64,000 nt of DNA, from positions 10,155,269 through 10,219,268 of the forward strand of contig CM040440.1 of NCBI GenBank assembly GCA_022749755.1, in the 5' to 3' direction. Below the pieces are notes generated by a model. The model was given only the letters and a program-made list of their open reading frames with translations, did not search any database and had not been told where the DNA came from. Source of the stretch: Azadirachta indica. Lineage: Eukaryota > Streptophyta > Magnoliopsida > Sapindales > Meliaceae. The position numbers and the translations under genes were made by a program. Shown in pieces: positions 27,401-40,000 of this stretch; the stretch's first letter is position 1, and the number at the start of each line of letters is the position of its first letter.

Positions 27401-28957
27401 GGTAATGACTTAACGATATCACTACTGGAATGGCAATAGGTAAGCAGTCATGTTATGAATTTGCTATTATTAAACAAGTCCGACAACCAGAGATCATTAC
27501 TAAGAACTAGCAACTTTTCCATGCTACAAACTTAAACTTAAACTACTGCTCAAAAAATAGTGCAGTGGAATCCCCAATAAAGTTGGACACACAAGAAACA
27601 GCATATCACCCTCAATCTGTTTTGATATTCGAAGGTGGCATATAAATAAGTCTGCAGTAGTCAAGAGAAACCAATTTCCTGTTTGAACCCGCAAATTTAA
27701 TCAAGTTGTCATCTATGTAATTGTTTAGCCAGAGTAACCTAGAATTTTTACAAGATACAAAAACCAGACAAAGAAGCACCAAACTGTGATGGTTTATAAA
27801 AATTAAGACAGCTGACAAACTATATATATAGGTGAACCTCATTGAAAACCTCTCAAAGTTGACATACAGTAATCATTAAACTTATTAGAGTGCACATACA
27901 GTTCATCATAATTAAAATAAGTATCTTTTTGATATTCAATTTTGAATTAAACATAACACAATTAACCAAAATTTAATCTAGGAATATGTATACTGAACTC
28001 ACGCTTAAAGTCTTCTATAAACTAAACAGACTACATATATGCTCTGAGACACTTCAAATTTAGCTACACAGAGAACAAGAATTTACCTGCCTCACAGCAG
28101 TCCACTTGATATGAGCAGCAGCAAAAGATTGATTCTGCACATAAGAATGCTTAAGCTTTCCTCCTTTTCCAATCACTACCTCCAAAACCGAATTAGCCCA
28201 ATAGCAATCATTACCCTCGTTGCCTACAAACTCTTCAATTATACCAACCTCGGCTCCCTCCTCCACCAACACAAACACCCTCGGATTCGATACAGGCAAC
28301 TTTTTTGATTCCTCATTACCCTCCTCAACCGATAAATACCTCAAACAAATCGGATTCTCCAACTTACATCCCGCTGGAACATAAATAACCCCTAAATCAG
28401 GTGCCCCCATCCCATTAATAGACCAAAACAGATCACCAGATTGAAATTCACCAATAAACTCACTAACCCTTTTCACAATCTCATCTGATGCATCTAACAA
28501 ACTACCTACATAAACCCCGTCAGGCAAATTTGATAAGGTCAACCCGGATTTTTGGGATAAACCCGTCAACAAAAACAAGATTGGTGGACTGGGAATCATC
28601 TGAAACGCCCAATGAAGTAGCGGATTCTGAACTGCGAGTGACAGGTTCAATTTGCGAGCTTTTGATGAACGATGTATCAGTGTAGCGAAAAGGTTCATCT
28701 TTGCGAGAAGGCCAAGGGGTTGAAAGGAGGGTTTGAGAAGAAAAGTCTCGAAGTTTTTGAAGAGGTAAAGGTTGCGATGAAGAAGGGAGAGAATCTTCAA
28801 GAGACTCTGCTAATTGAAGTACAAAAGGGTCTGAAAAAGTGGCCTGCGGAAACGTTTGTAGTGAAACTCTGGTTTTGTTGGGTTTTGATTTGGGTTTTGG
28901 AGTGAGTTTGGGGTTAATGTTGATGTTAAGATGTGGTGCGAATGACAGAGCAGACAT
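24471..28957 (-). CDS. ABCI7: Plastid SufD-type Fe-S assembly protein ABCI7, three exons, with a +1 frameshift
   Basis: Exons on the minus strand are 28957-28087, 25419-25160 and 24777-24471, with GT-AG junctions, giving ~478 residues after correction (Arabidopsis ABCI7 is ~475). The N-terminus is basic with few acidic residues, like a transit peptide. WPSRKDEPFRYTDTS is the SufD-family entry motif. The C-terminal beta-helix region has DDVKCSHGAAISDLEE and the final YFQARGID, hallmarks of SufB/SufD. In plastids SufD joins SufB and SufC in the SufBC2D scaffold that builds Fe-S clusters. The frame breaks in exon 1 at a five-base run (28549-28553, AAAAA on the coding strand). Removing one A joins VFVDGFIPK to SGLTLSNLPDGVYVGS. 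Uncorrected, the protein stops after 145 residues. Everything else is intact. Intron 1 is long (~2.7 kb). Confidence 0.9.
25616..25990. repeat. Possible old LTR fragment in ABCI7 intron 1
   Basis: This T-rich stretch contains ATTAGGCCTTAGTGTCTTA, then CACTATAAATAGGG (TATA-like), then a leader-like segment ending near TTTTTCTCTCATTTC. The order TATA box, short leader, pyrimidine tract is what a plant retrotransposon LTR looks like. I could not find clean ends or a target duplication, so this is a weak call. Confidence 0.25.
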
Positions 28958-30410
28958 TGAAGATGGTGTTTGCGGTTTGACGAAGAATTGTGCTCTGAAA
29001 ATCTGACCTGAGTGTTCAGTTTTGGTTTGGTCGTTTGATTACACTTCTAGTTCTAGTTAAAGAAGTTGGTTTTGGACACCGCGCAGAACTGCCGCCCGCA
29101 GCCAATAATGATATCCATTTATTAAAAAAAAATCTTTTTTTATAGCAATTATATAAATACTCTTAATGACTTATTCTTAGACAAACAAATCGTTGAGATT
29201 TGAGAGTCATCATCCATATAATATATTTATCAAAATTAATTTATGGCCAGTAGCATCATCAAATAAATAAATAAACCTTTTGTATTTCTAAAAATTATGA
29301 AATAAAAATCATGAGCTAATGTAGAAATAATGCTGTAAATATTTGCAAAAATATAGAAATATATAGTAGTAACACATGACATTCTCAAAAGGGTAAGTAA
29401 TGTTTTCTCGTAATATTTCTTCAGCTCTTCTCATGATGAATTTTATAGAGAATACACTTAATTAGTTACGTGGGCATCAATTGTGAATGTTTCCATTATA
29501 TTTATTGTAGTACCTATTTTTGTAGCCCTATTCACTCCCTCCCAATTCATATCGTTATATTACACACATCATTAGAACTTTTATTCCATCTACGTTGTTA
29601 GCACCATCCTTTTTTCTATTATCTCTTTTTTTTTTTTCTTAAAGAGAATACTTTTAATTTTTTAAGTCGAACCAAACTTAATGATAAATATGATTCAATA
29701 TCTTCAATTATATTAAAATAGGAGTTAAGATAATTTAAAAATGATATGACACACTTATAATTAGCAACATATAAAGCAAAATCTTGAAGTTTTATTTTGA
29801 GAAAGTGGAATTATCATTACAATTTTGTAACTAGGGTTGAGAATTTCTTGGGTTGGTTTGATTTTCTATTAATCCAAAATGGTACCAAGTTGTTTGATTT
29901 TAAGTAACTAACTATACAGGTAATCCTTTTTTTGTCACTATCTCACTTATGTTAATTATTTAAGCTATTTAAAACTTGCCTTTAAAAACAATTTTTTTTT
30001 TAATTTCATCTAATGTTATTAAATTTAATATTAAATATTCAAAAATACTTATATATTTAATAAATTAACATCGTGCTTGTATAATTTCTACTTTGGAAGT
30101 GCTTAATGGGGGTGCTGAACATGTAAATGGTGAGCCGCGTGCAAGTGATGAGTTTGTAAGTCTTGTATAGATGGTTAGTCTAGTGTTAATAGTTGATCAT
30201 TCGATTGTAAAATCAAATGTGCAAATAATTCATCATCTGATGATGGCGTATATGAAAGTAGCTACATTTTCTAGTCATACAAACATAACTAAAATTCAAT
30301 AAAATTAAATTACAATTTTAATTTTATAATTTTGCATAGATAAAATTTTAAATTTCTAAAATACTCAATAAATAATATTATCTTCATTATGCAATATATG
30401 CATGTGTGTG
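28958..30410. other. ABCI7 upstream region and AT-rich DNA
   Basis: The first ~150 bases upstream of the ABCI7 start are less AT-rich and probably hold its promoter and leader, though no TATA box stands out. The remainder is AT-rich with poly-T runs and shows no gene or recognisable repeat. Confidence 0.45.
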
Positions 30411-30419
30411 CTTGTGCAT

Positions 30420-32040
30420 ATATGCATACCTTCTGATTATTTGAAGAAAATTATCGAGATGGACGATAAACACTCGAGAGCTTTGATAAGTTCAACAATG
30501 CCTACCCAAAATGACAATTATGTGTATTAGTTTAATACGACATACCTCTTGATCATTTGATGATAAATTTCGAGATAGATGATGCACACTCGATAATGTT
30601 GATAAGCTTAATGAGTCTGTCCAAAATGACAAGCGTATATGTTTGTTTAATATAGCATGCCTCTTGATTGTTTAAAGATAAATTTCGAGATGAATTACAT
30701 ACACTCGATAATCTTGATAAGGTCAATGATGCATACCCAAAATGACAAGTGCGTGTTTCTTTAATACAATATACCTCCTAATTATTTGAACACAAATTTT
30801 GAGATGGACAAAATACACTCGAGGGTCTTGATAAGTTTGACGGTGTCAACCTAAAATGATAAGTGTGTGTTTAATTAATGCAATATACCTTCTAGATATA
30901 TTTGAAGACAAATTTTCAAATGGATGACAGAGTCTTTGATAAGCTTGACGATGCTTATCTAAAATGACAAGTGTATGTTTGTTTATTACAACATACCTTC
31001 TAATTATTTGCAGACAAATTTTGAGATAGGCCTCATACACATAAGAGTTTTAATAGGCTCGATGATGCTTATTGAAAATGACAAATATGTGTGTTTATTT
31101 AATATAACATACCTTCTGATTATTTGAAGAAAAATTTTGAGATTGACAATGTACCATTAATGGTTTTGACAATTGCCCAAAATAATAAATCAACGTTTAT
31201 TTAATACAACATATCTATTGATTTTTCGAGATGGTGATGTACAACCAAAAGTTTTAATAAGCTTGACGATGCCTACCCAAAATGACAAGTGTATGTGTTT
31301 GTTTAATACAACAGATCTTTTAAATATTTGAAGATATAATTCGAGATGGACCATGTACACTCTAAAGTATTGAAAAACTCAATAACGCCTACCCAAAATG
31401 ACAAATGCATTTTGTTTAATACAACATACTTTTAATTATTTGTAAAAAAATTGTGAGATGGTCGATGTATGCTCAAGGGTCTTGAAAAGCTTAAAGATGC
31501 CTACTGAAAATAAGAAGTGTTTAAGTTTAATTTGTTTAATATGACATAGCTTTTCATTATTTGAAAACAAATTTTTAGATGGATGAAGTATGCTTGAAAG
31601 TCTTGATAAGCTTGATGATGCATACCCAAATTGACGAGTGTTTGTGTTTGTGTTTGTTTAATACAACATTGTTGATTATTTGAAGATAAACTCCGAGATG
31701 AATGACTTACATTTAAGAATCTTAATATATTTGACAATGTTTAATGAAGTTACAAGTTTATAACTTTGTTTAATACAATATACTTTTTGAATATTTGAAG
31801 ACAAATTTTGAGATGGACAACGTACAATTAAAAGTATTGATAAGCACGATGATGCCTATCCAAAATGACAAGTGTGCTTGTTTGTTTAATATAACATACC
31901 TTCTAATTATTTGAAGAGAAATTTTGAGAGTCTTGATAAGCTGGATGATGCCTACCCAAAATGATAGGTGTGTGTTTGTTTAATACAAAATACCTTTTGA
32001 TTATTTGAAGACAATTTTCAATCTAATGGCTGAAATGATT
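30420..32040. repeat. ~115-bp minisatellite array, main block
   Basis: About 14 head-to-tail units follow the plan CTACCCAAAATGACAAGTG, then TTTGTTTAATACAACATACC, then TTTGAAGACAAATTTTGAGA, then TCTTGATAAGCTTGACGATG. The CCAAAATGAC anchor recurs near 30508, 30623, 30739, 30853, 30961, 31075, 31179, 31279, 31395, 31507, 31628, 31746, 31862 and 31958. Spacings range from 96 to 121. Units differ by substitutions and short deletions. Minus-strand open frames here (for example at 30846-31040) are by-products of the repeat. The array continues at 32345-32614 and 43323-43560. Confidence 0.9.
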
Positions 32041-32344
32041 TTGGATGCAATAAAACTTGTAAAGAAGTATTGAGGCATGGCTAAGGAGGGCATGGCGAGA
32101 CCACCCAATGCTTATTGGTTTTGGGGGAGAAATGCGTATTATGGCAAGGTTGCCTCAAGCATGCGGCGGCTGCACCACCCTTATCATCTCAAAGCTGTTT
32201 TTTGAGACTTCTTTTGCTCCTTTCGCTTTGTTGTGTGTTGAATTCGCCATTTTCTTGCATTCTTGTACATGAACACATAAATTCATTAAATAACACTTAG
32301 GCTTAAGGATATTCAAAGATATTCATTGACAACAGTTGATTCAT
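32041..32344. other. ~300-bp foreign segment inside the minisatellite
   Basis: The repeat pattern stops here and resumes at about 32345. The segment is less AT-rich (GGCATGGCGAGACCACCC, CATGCGGCGGCTGCACCACC) and has no convincing coding frame. It is probably a fragment of a mobile element or a captured sequence. I found no clear terminal repeats. Confidence 0.4.
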
Positions 32345-32614
32345 GAGTAAAATACTCACCTATCAAAGACAAATTTTGAGATGAATGACTTACACTTAAG
32401 AGTTTTAAGAAACTCGACAACTTCTATAGAGAATAACCAGTGTATGTTTATAAACTCGATGACTTTTACAGAAAATAACAAGTGTATGTGTTTGTTTAAT
32501 ATAATATATCTTTTGATTATTTGAAGACAAATTTCGAGGTGGATGACGTACACTCGAAAGTCTTGACAAGTTCGATGATGCCTATACAAAATGACAAATA
32601 TGTGTTTGTTTAAT
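32345..32614. repeat. Minisatellite array, second block
   Basis: Two to three more ~115-bp units. The block ends exactly at TTGTTTAAT (32606-32614), where a Mutator-like element begins. The same nine bases restart the repeat at 43323. Confidence 0.85.
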
Positions 32615-33959
32615 AGGAAAATTGTCCTAGACCTGTTATAGGTTTGGTTTAATTGGCCGTTAGCTTTCTGAGGTTTAAAAAATATTCCATTACATCTTAT
32701 CATTAATTTAGTTAACAGAAACATGATTTATATAGAGGTAAAATTGTCTTTTAATATAGTTAAATAAAAATAAAAATTATATCAAAATAATAATGACACG
32801 TGTAAAACCTATGTATTTATTTAATCTTATACTTTTTTATTTTTCAAAATTATCATTTTTTTTATTTTCTTTCTTCGTCACTTTCTCTTTCACTTTCTTG
32901 GTAGCCAAACACTCCTCTTCTATTGCGAAATCATACTTCCACCAAAATGATGAATCTATGGCTAAGGGCTAAGGATGCAAATAACATGGTGGTACAAGTG
33001 GCCATGTTTTTGGATGCACCGGGCCATGGGTAGTGGTGAAGGTGGATGAGGTCATGGGGGAAGATGTGAAGAAGGTGGTAGTGGTAAAGGGTAGCAAAGG
33101 AAGGTTGAGTTATGGAGAAGGTGTGGATAAGGCAGTAGTGGCGGTGGCGGTAGTGGTGGGGGAAGGTGGCGATGAAGCAATAGAAGGTGATAGGGTGGTA
33201 GTGCCTAGTGGCATGCAATAGAGGAAAATAGTTTGGTTTTTGTATGACTCATAGCCAAAGGCTAAGGTTTTAAAGGTTTTTGGTTGCAGAGAAAAAGGAT
33301 CAACGAATTGATTTGGATAGGTGAAGAAATTAGATTTTGGTTGAAGATCAAAGAGAATTTGTGAAGTTATTGGATTAAACTTATGATTTTTGACAAAATT
33401 GCAATCCTGGCATCAAATACTAGCTTGCAATCTTGACATAAAGAAGAATTTGTGAAGTTGTTGAATCATCAAATTTGCTTTTTTTTCCCTTCATTGCTTT
33501 GTTGATTATATGCTTTTGTAGTAGTGTAATTGAAGGAATTTTTTTTTTCTTCATGATGTTTTGTATTTACAAGGCTTGTTTATGAAAGACAGGAAGAAAT
33601 GAGACGAATTACTTGCAGGAGGTGAAGAAAAAAACAAGAAAAAAAAAATAGAAGAGAAGTTAAAAGAAGAAGGGCTTAAATCCATTAATGTAAGATGGTC
33701 TTTTAGGAAATAATTTATCATTTATTTTTTGCAAGAATGAAGAAGCAGGTTCTATGGTCAAAAGTTCTTTGTACCTAATGTGCAAGGCTGCCATCTCATC
33801 CAGTATGGCAGCTATGGAGGTTGGAGAAGTCCTTGGTAATGGAGGTTTATGGATGGTTGAAGAAGTTATATCAAATAAGAAAAGAAATACATACAAAAAA
33901 GAAATAATTGATAAGAAAGGTGATAGATTCTTATCAAGGCTGAAGTCCAAATTTTAAGT

Positions 33960-34535
33960 TATCGATCAATTAATATACCAAGTAAACAAAATTCTCACAA
34001 GTAATTATAATCAAGCCTTGAAAATAAAGAATAAAGACAAACATATTTTTAACGTGGTTTAGATTTTCCAATCTAACGTGCAAGAGGCCAAACCAAAAAA
34101 AAAACAATCAATTAAGAAGTCGATGATTACAAACACCAATAGACTTATACAAACCAAGTGCTCCTTGTTTGTTGTCGCTATTGTGTCAAATATTCTTAGA
34201 TGACCTTATTTCATAAGATCGCTTCGCTTTTAATGTTGTTATACTCCCTTCAATGAATAAGACTTCTTCTATCAAATAAAATAATCTTTCTCCTAAAGAA
34301 TATAAACAACATGTCTTCAATTCCTCTTAAGATATTTAAATTCTTAAGTATGACATAAAGAATTCTCACAACAAATTCTATTTACTCACAAGTTCACAAT
34401 TAAAATACTGAAGGAATAAGAAAAACTAAAAAGTAAAGGCTAGATCACAATCTCTCACTGAAAGCGTGCTTAACAAGAACACAAGGTGAATATAAGCCTA
34501 ACAACATAAGGTAGCAATCTTACAACATCAATATC
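33960..34535. repeat. Possible LTR fragment disrupted by the Athila element, left part
   Basis: This sequence differs from the MULE interior and has copia-LTR-like phrases such as AACGTGGTTTAGATTTTCC and CTAACGTGCAAGAGGCC. It may continue beyond the Athila insertion at 42761-43130. The insertion target ATATC (34531-34535) lies at its edge. No clean outer ends were found, so this stays tentative. Confidence 0.3.
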
Positions 34536-37022
34536 TGTTGTCAATTTTGTAATGCAAGTATACGCTATCGTAACAAGTAATATAGTAATAAGTTGAGATT
34601 GTTCCCACAGAGATTTGTCATTAATAGTTTTGCTAATTACTAAAATTGTCTTGATCTAATCTTATTTAAACAAATAATTAAGCAATATTAGATTATTATT
34701 AAATTCAATTAAAGAAGAAAATAATAAAATACGTAATTGATTAAGTGACCAATATGATGAAACCTAGGATTACAATTTTCCCTCAACACTTTAATTGAAT
34801 CTTTCTCTTCTCTCACTTGATTAATTAATAAAGTTGAATTGTTAACCAAGAGTCCTAATTTATCTACAAGTCTCTCCTAACTGTCAAGTAAATATATCTT
34901 CCTTAACTAAGTCACTATAATCTGATGAGAATTAGACTAAGATAAAATTCATTAAGTTTTGACTCTTTTAATAGTTACACGTGTCGTGCAAATATATTCC
35001 TATCTTGCATGATCTTACGGTTTCCGCACATTGATCATGTGTCACTCTATTTAAGGCTAAACACCAAATATATTCTGATGAGAATTAGACAAAAATAAAA
35101 TTCATTAAGTTTTGACTCTTTTAATGATTACACGTGTCGTGCAAATATATTCCTATCTTGCATAATCTTACGGTTTCCGCACATTGATCATATGTCACTC
35201 TATTCAAGGCTAAACACCGAATTTCGTTTTCCAAGTTCATTAAGGTTACCACATCAATCTAATTAATGGCCAATTAACTAGAAGCATCAAGATTAGAATA
35301 GAGCACTACGATATTACATATTTAAGACAATTAAAAAGTGTTTTAAATAATTTTATAGCACATTTTTTTATGTAATGCAAGTAGTCCTCTTACAACACGT
35401 CTTAAAATGTCATTAATATAAGAAGATGGTTTTTAATTACTTTTAAAATTATAAGAAGATAATTTTTACCAGTTTTTAAAATTCTAAGAAGACAACTTTT
35501 ACTAGTTTTCAAAATTAAAAGAAGATAGTTGTAAATTAGTAAACATGAATGTTCCACCAATAGGTCAAATTGAACAATACTATTATAATTATGAATTCTA
35601 ATGTGTATATATATGTATATATATTATCTACAAATATTAGATTTATATTAAATGCAACTAACCCTATATTTACATAAATATCATAAATTTTCTGTCATTT
35701 TTCTTTTGTAATTTTTTTTAAAAAATTTTGGATAGAGAAATTAATATTCGTTAATTTTGTATTAAACTAATTTTTTTTTCGTAAAAAATTGAATAAACTA
35801 AACAATAATTAAAAACAAAATTTGTCTTCTTTTTTAGAGTAAAATAAGTTTAAAAATCATTTATTTATTTTTTTTTAATCAAAGTAGGTTTTAATAAAAT
35901 TGTTGTCTAAATATAAAAAAAAAGATAATTAAAAAATTCTTCTCTATTTCTAAAAATAAAGTCAGTTTTAATAAAACTGTCCTCTAAATATCATAAAAGA
36001 AAAATAGTTTAAAAGTTGCCTTTTATTTTAAAGAAATAAAGACAGTCTTAATAAAATTATCTTCTAAAATTTATAAAAGGAAGATAGTTTGAAAATTATT
36101 TTCTATTTTTAGAATTAAAGTCTGTTTTATTAAAATTGTCCTCTAAATATATAATTTAGAAGACATTTATACATAATAGTTTTATTTTATTTATAATTAA
36201 AGACAGTTTCTTCATAAACCATTTTAAAAGACGAAAACTATCTTTATTTAGTGTGTTTTTTTTTAATTATTTTGTAGTAGTGAGCAAACAATCCAAAATT
36301 AATCAATATAATCGAAGAGAGAAGAAATAAATTCAAGCTCTATGTTGAGTTCCAATTACAATCCTAAAAAATAAATTTTGTTCATGATACAATAGAAAAC
36401 ATAATCCATGAAAGATTCATCATCATAGAGTTCACAAACAAATTAAAAGAGAAATAGAAGAAAGAGAGCAAATGAATTGCTTCTTGATCTCCAACTGTTT
36501 TTCTTCTATTTGTCGCTTTTTCATGAATCTCTTTTTGGTTTTTGCTAAAGGAAAATAGAAAAAATAGCCTGATTGTCTTCCTTGTTTCTTAGCCAAAAAA
36601 ATATTATTTATAAATATATAATAAGAAAAAGGGCAAAACTTGTAAACTTTCCAAAATTTGCGACTTGTGGCAATGTGGCCTTCAGTGTTGAGCGTTGCGG
36701 CATCCAGACGCATCAGGTTTAGGTCTCAGCACTATGACTTCTAGAGCTCCACGTCGCGGCTTGCACTCTCGTGTAATGAGCTACAAATTCTTTTATCTGT
36801 GTGTGGCTTCCAAATTTCCTTGCCAACACCTATATGCAGTTTCACATTTATCTTTGAAAGGCTAACTTCCTAAAATTTAATCCTTTCTTTCTCGATATCA
36901 AGCTAGCTCCGTGCACCTGTAAAACAAGATTTAATCGGCAATGAAAATGACTTAAATGCTTTAAAAACTAACCCATATTTAGCTTAGAGACCTTTAATTT
37001 ATTACTTAAAACTAACTAATCG
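34536..37022 (-). repeat. Left (3') LTR of the Athila-like element, carrying a CACTA insertion
   Basis: It begins TGTTGTCAATTTTG and ends CTAACTAATCG, probably from an ancestral ...TCA. It matches the right LTR segment by segment (for example AGATTTGTCATTAATAG, CTATCTTGCATGATCTTACG, and AGCTAGCTCCGTGCACCTGT against AGCTAGCTTCGTGCACCTGT). It is ~1.1 kb longer because of a CACTA-type insertion (35304-36282) and a 153-bp tandem duplication (34921-35073 with 35074-35226) absent from the other LTR. Confidence 0.82.
35304..36282. mobile_element. Non-autonomous CACTA-type transposon inside the LTR
   Basis: The left end starts CACTAC. The reverse complement of the right end starts CACTACTACAAAATAATT, the classic CACTA terminus. 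Inside both ends are diverged direct repeats: AAGAAGAT(A/G)... units at 35415-35530, and ~85-base units of the AAAACTGTCCTCTAAATAT type at 35820-36180. These match the subterminal repeats of CACTA elements. It has no coding capacity. The right LTR of the host element shows the uninterrupted site. The flanking triplets (GAG and AGC) do not form a perfect 3-bp duplication. Confidence 0.75.
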
Positions 37023-40000
37023 AATACCCCTAAACTTAGTATTTTTCTAGTCCTCAAGCAAAAGAAAGGAAGAAATTTCTATGAAAAGGAACAACAAAAA
37101 TAAACACCAACAAATGAAACTGAGTGAAGACTCTATTTGGTTTACAAATATGCCTAAAAGATTGATTATGGCTGTAGCGTTTGAAAAACTCTAAACATCC
37201 TGAAAGTCTATAATTTCAATTCACTTGTTAGCTTTACCTTGCTTTGGAATCTTTATGAATGTATGGTTAGTTGCTCAAACCTAATCAGTCGCACTCAAAT
37301 TGGTTTATGCAGATAATTAATCATTGGTCTCTAAACTGAGAATTTATTAACTTCATAAGCTTAATTTTCATACCCCTCTCCACTAATGTAGACTAGTACA
37401 CCACCTAGGATCAATAAGATATTATAAAGCTTGTAATGTATTGCTTGGGTGAGGCTAGGATATTTGGTTATGTTATCTCACATCACCCAAAGCACACAAT
37501 TATCCCAGTATCTTTCCTATCATTCATTACCTTTGAACATTCACAACGCTAAACTTGCCTTGCATTCTCACTTATCACCATTTTTTCTTTCTTTTCTCCT
37601 TTTTTTTTTAAAACTTTATTACTCCCCCAACTTGATTGATTTCCTTTTTCACTAGGGGATTGGTGTTGACCTTAGTTCACACAAACTCATGTTTTAATGA
37701 TTACAAAATATACTTCAATGAAAAAGGGAGACATGCATAAACAAGAAAAGTGAAATATTGAAATACTGCACATTTTACCCAATAAATTGGTTGATTGAAT
37801 CTTCCCAATTTGTTGACTGAATTGACTCAATTTTTAAAAATAAATGTCTAACGACTAGTTTTTCTAGCCTAACTATATGTTGAATCTTTTCAAACGTTGG
37901 ATAGTAATCTTGAGTATTTTATCTAACCCTAAAGGCTTATAAACATTCTTTAAATTCAAAATCATATCTGGAGCTTGGTAGATGTCAGATGAGGTAGCTT
38001 TTTCAAGAGTCTTAATTTTCACTCTATCCACCTTAATCCCTTTTGCAGATATTCGATGCCCAAACATAATACCTTTTCAACCATAAATTGAAACTTTACC
38101 TAATTCAAAAGTAGATTAGTTTTCACACACCGTTTTAATATAGTAGCATTGTTATAGAGGCAATGATAAAACAAATCCCTAAAAGTTGAGAAGTCATCTA
38201 TGAATACCTTAATAAATTTCTCCAGCATGTTGAAAGAGATTGAAACCATATATCTCTGGAAAGTTACCAGTGTGTTACATAGTCCAAAAGGCATCCTTTT
38301 AAAAGCAAAAGTTTAATAGGGACATGTGAATGTGGTTTTCTCTTGGTTTTTGGGAGTTATTGTAATCTGATTGTAGCCTAAGTATCCATCCAAGAAATAA
38401 TAATAAGCATGCCTAGCCAATCTATCAAGCATCTGATTAATGAATGGTAATGGAAAATGATCCTTCCTGATGGCTTTATTGAGCATATGATAATCTATGC
38501 AAACTTGCTACTTAGTCACTATTCTGGTAGGAACCAGTTCGATGTTGTCATTGGTGATCAATATCATTCCACCTTTCTTTGGCACACATTGAATTGACTT
38601 ACCTATGGGTTATCTGAAGTAAGATTTATACCTATATCTAATCATGGGTTAATTGAAGTAGGATAAGTTATACCTGTATCTAACTATTTAATGATCTCAT
38701 TTTTCACCACAACTTTTATGGTGGGATCAGACGACATTAGTGTTTGACCAAAAGTTTATTCTCATCTTGTAGAAGAATCTTGTGCTTATAGGAGGACGAA
38801 CTAATTCCTTTTATATCAATAATTAGCTAATCTAAAGCTAATTTATATTTTCTCAATACCCTTAGTCTTTTAATCTCACGTTGTTCATTAAGTGTAGCTG
38901 AGATGATAATAGGCAGGGTAAATTCCTTACACAAGAAAACATACCTTAAGTGATTAGGTAATGGCTTGAGTTCCTATGATGTTAGTTCTTCAAAAGATAG
39001 TTTTGTAAAAGATTACATGCTTGCTGGAAGTTCTAATGTCTCAAAGTGAGGCTCAGATCTATAGAATGTAGAAGATGCATCCAATAGATACAAATATTCA
39101 TATGATTTAGGTTGCACCTAAACATTGACAATGGAATCCTCCTCTAAAGGATCAGAGTGAAAACTTTCTAGAAATAGGTCTTTAGCACACCTATCTATCA
39201 CATTAACTCTATAACACTCATTAATTTCTTGCAGGAACTGTACAGCTTTAAGGAAATTGAAAGTTACCTTTTAATCCTGAACTCTAATAGTAAGTTCTCT
39301 TTTTTGCACATCGATAAAAGTCCTACCTATTGTTATGAATGGCTTACTAAGGATGATTGGAATCTCCCGGCCTTTTTCCATATTCAGTACAATGAAATCC
39401 CACTGGAAATATAAACTTATCAACTTTAGAAAGTAGATCCTCGACGAAACCCTTTGGGTAAGTAAATGACCTATCAGCTAGTTAAAAGGTAATTGTAGTA
39501 GGCTTTGCTTCCCCTAAACCCAACTTCTGATATATTGAGAACGGCATCAAATTAATACTAGCACCTAAATCAAATAAAGCTCTGCCAGAGAATTGATTAC
39601 CAATTGTGCATGGAATGTGAAGCTTCTAAGATCCTTGAGTTTAAGTGGTAGTTTCCTTTGAATAATGGCGCTACATTCCTCTATAAAAGCACTAATCTCA
39701 AACTCCCTCAATCTTCCTTTTTTGGATAAAATCTCTTTGATAAGTTTAACATAGCTAGGCATTTGTTAAGCTTTTGCTTCTGAAGGCATTGAGGAAATGA
39801 CGATGGTAGATTATGTGAAATAGTATCACCTACACCTAACTTGTCTTCTTGGCCTTTTTTGTCATAGACTTATTCTTCATCTACTACTTCTTTATGAGCT
39901 TCAGTTAGGGTCATAGATACTCCAACATTCCTATTCAACTCTTTCTCACTCTTTAAAGCAATTGCTTGGCATTGCTCCTTATTATTTTTTCTAGGATTTG

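Noticed and set aside
28520..28570. An intron instead of a frameshift in ABCI7 exon 1
   Set aside because: Both flanks abut directly with only one surplus base, leaving no room for an intron.
30846..31737. Minus-strand open frames in the minisatellite, such as MYEAYLKICLQIIRRY
   Set aside because: The same peptide pattern recurs with each repeat unit and is interrupted irregularly. It is a by-product of the repeat, not a gene.
30420..32040. CRISPR-like array of regularly spaced repeats
   Set aside because: The whole unit is repeated, with no alternating unique spacers, in a eukaryotic genome. It is a minisatellite.
33033..33221. Val/Gly-rich 62-codon frame inside the MULE
   Set aside because: Low-complexity GGTGGTAG-type sequence explains it. 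No conserved motif.
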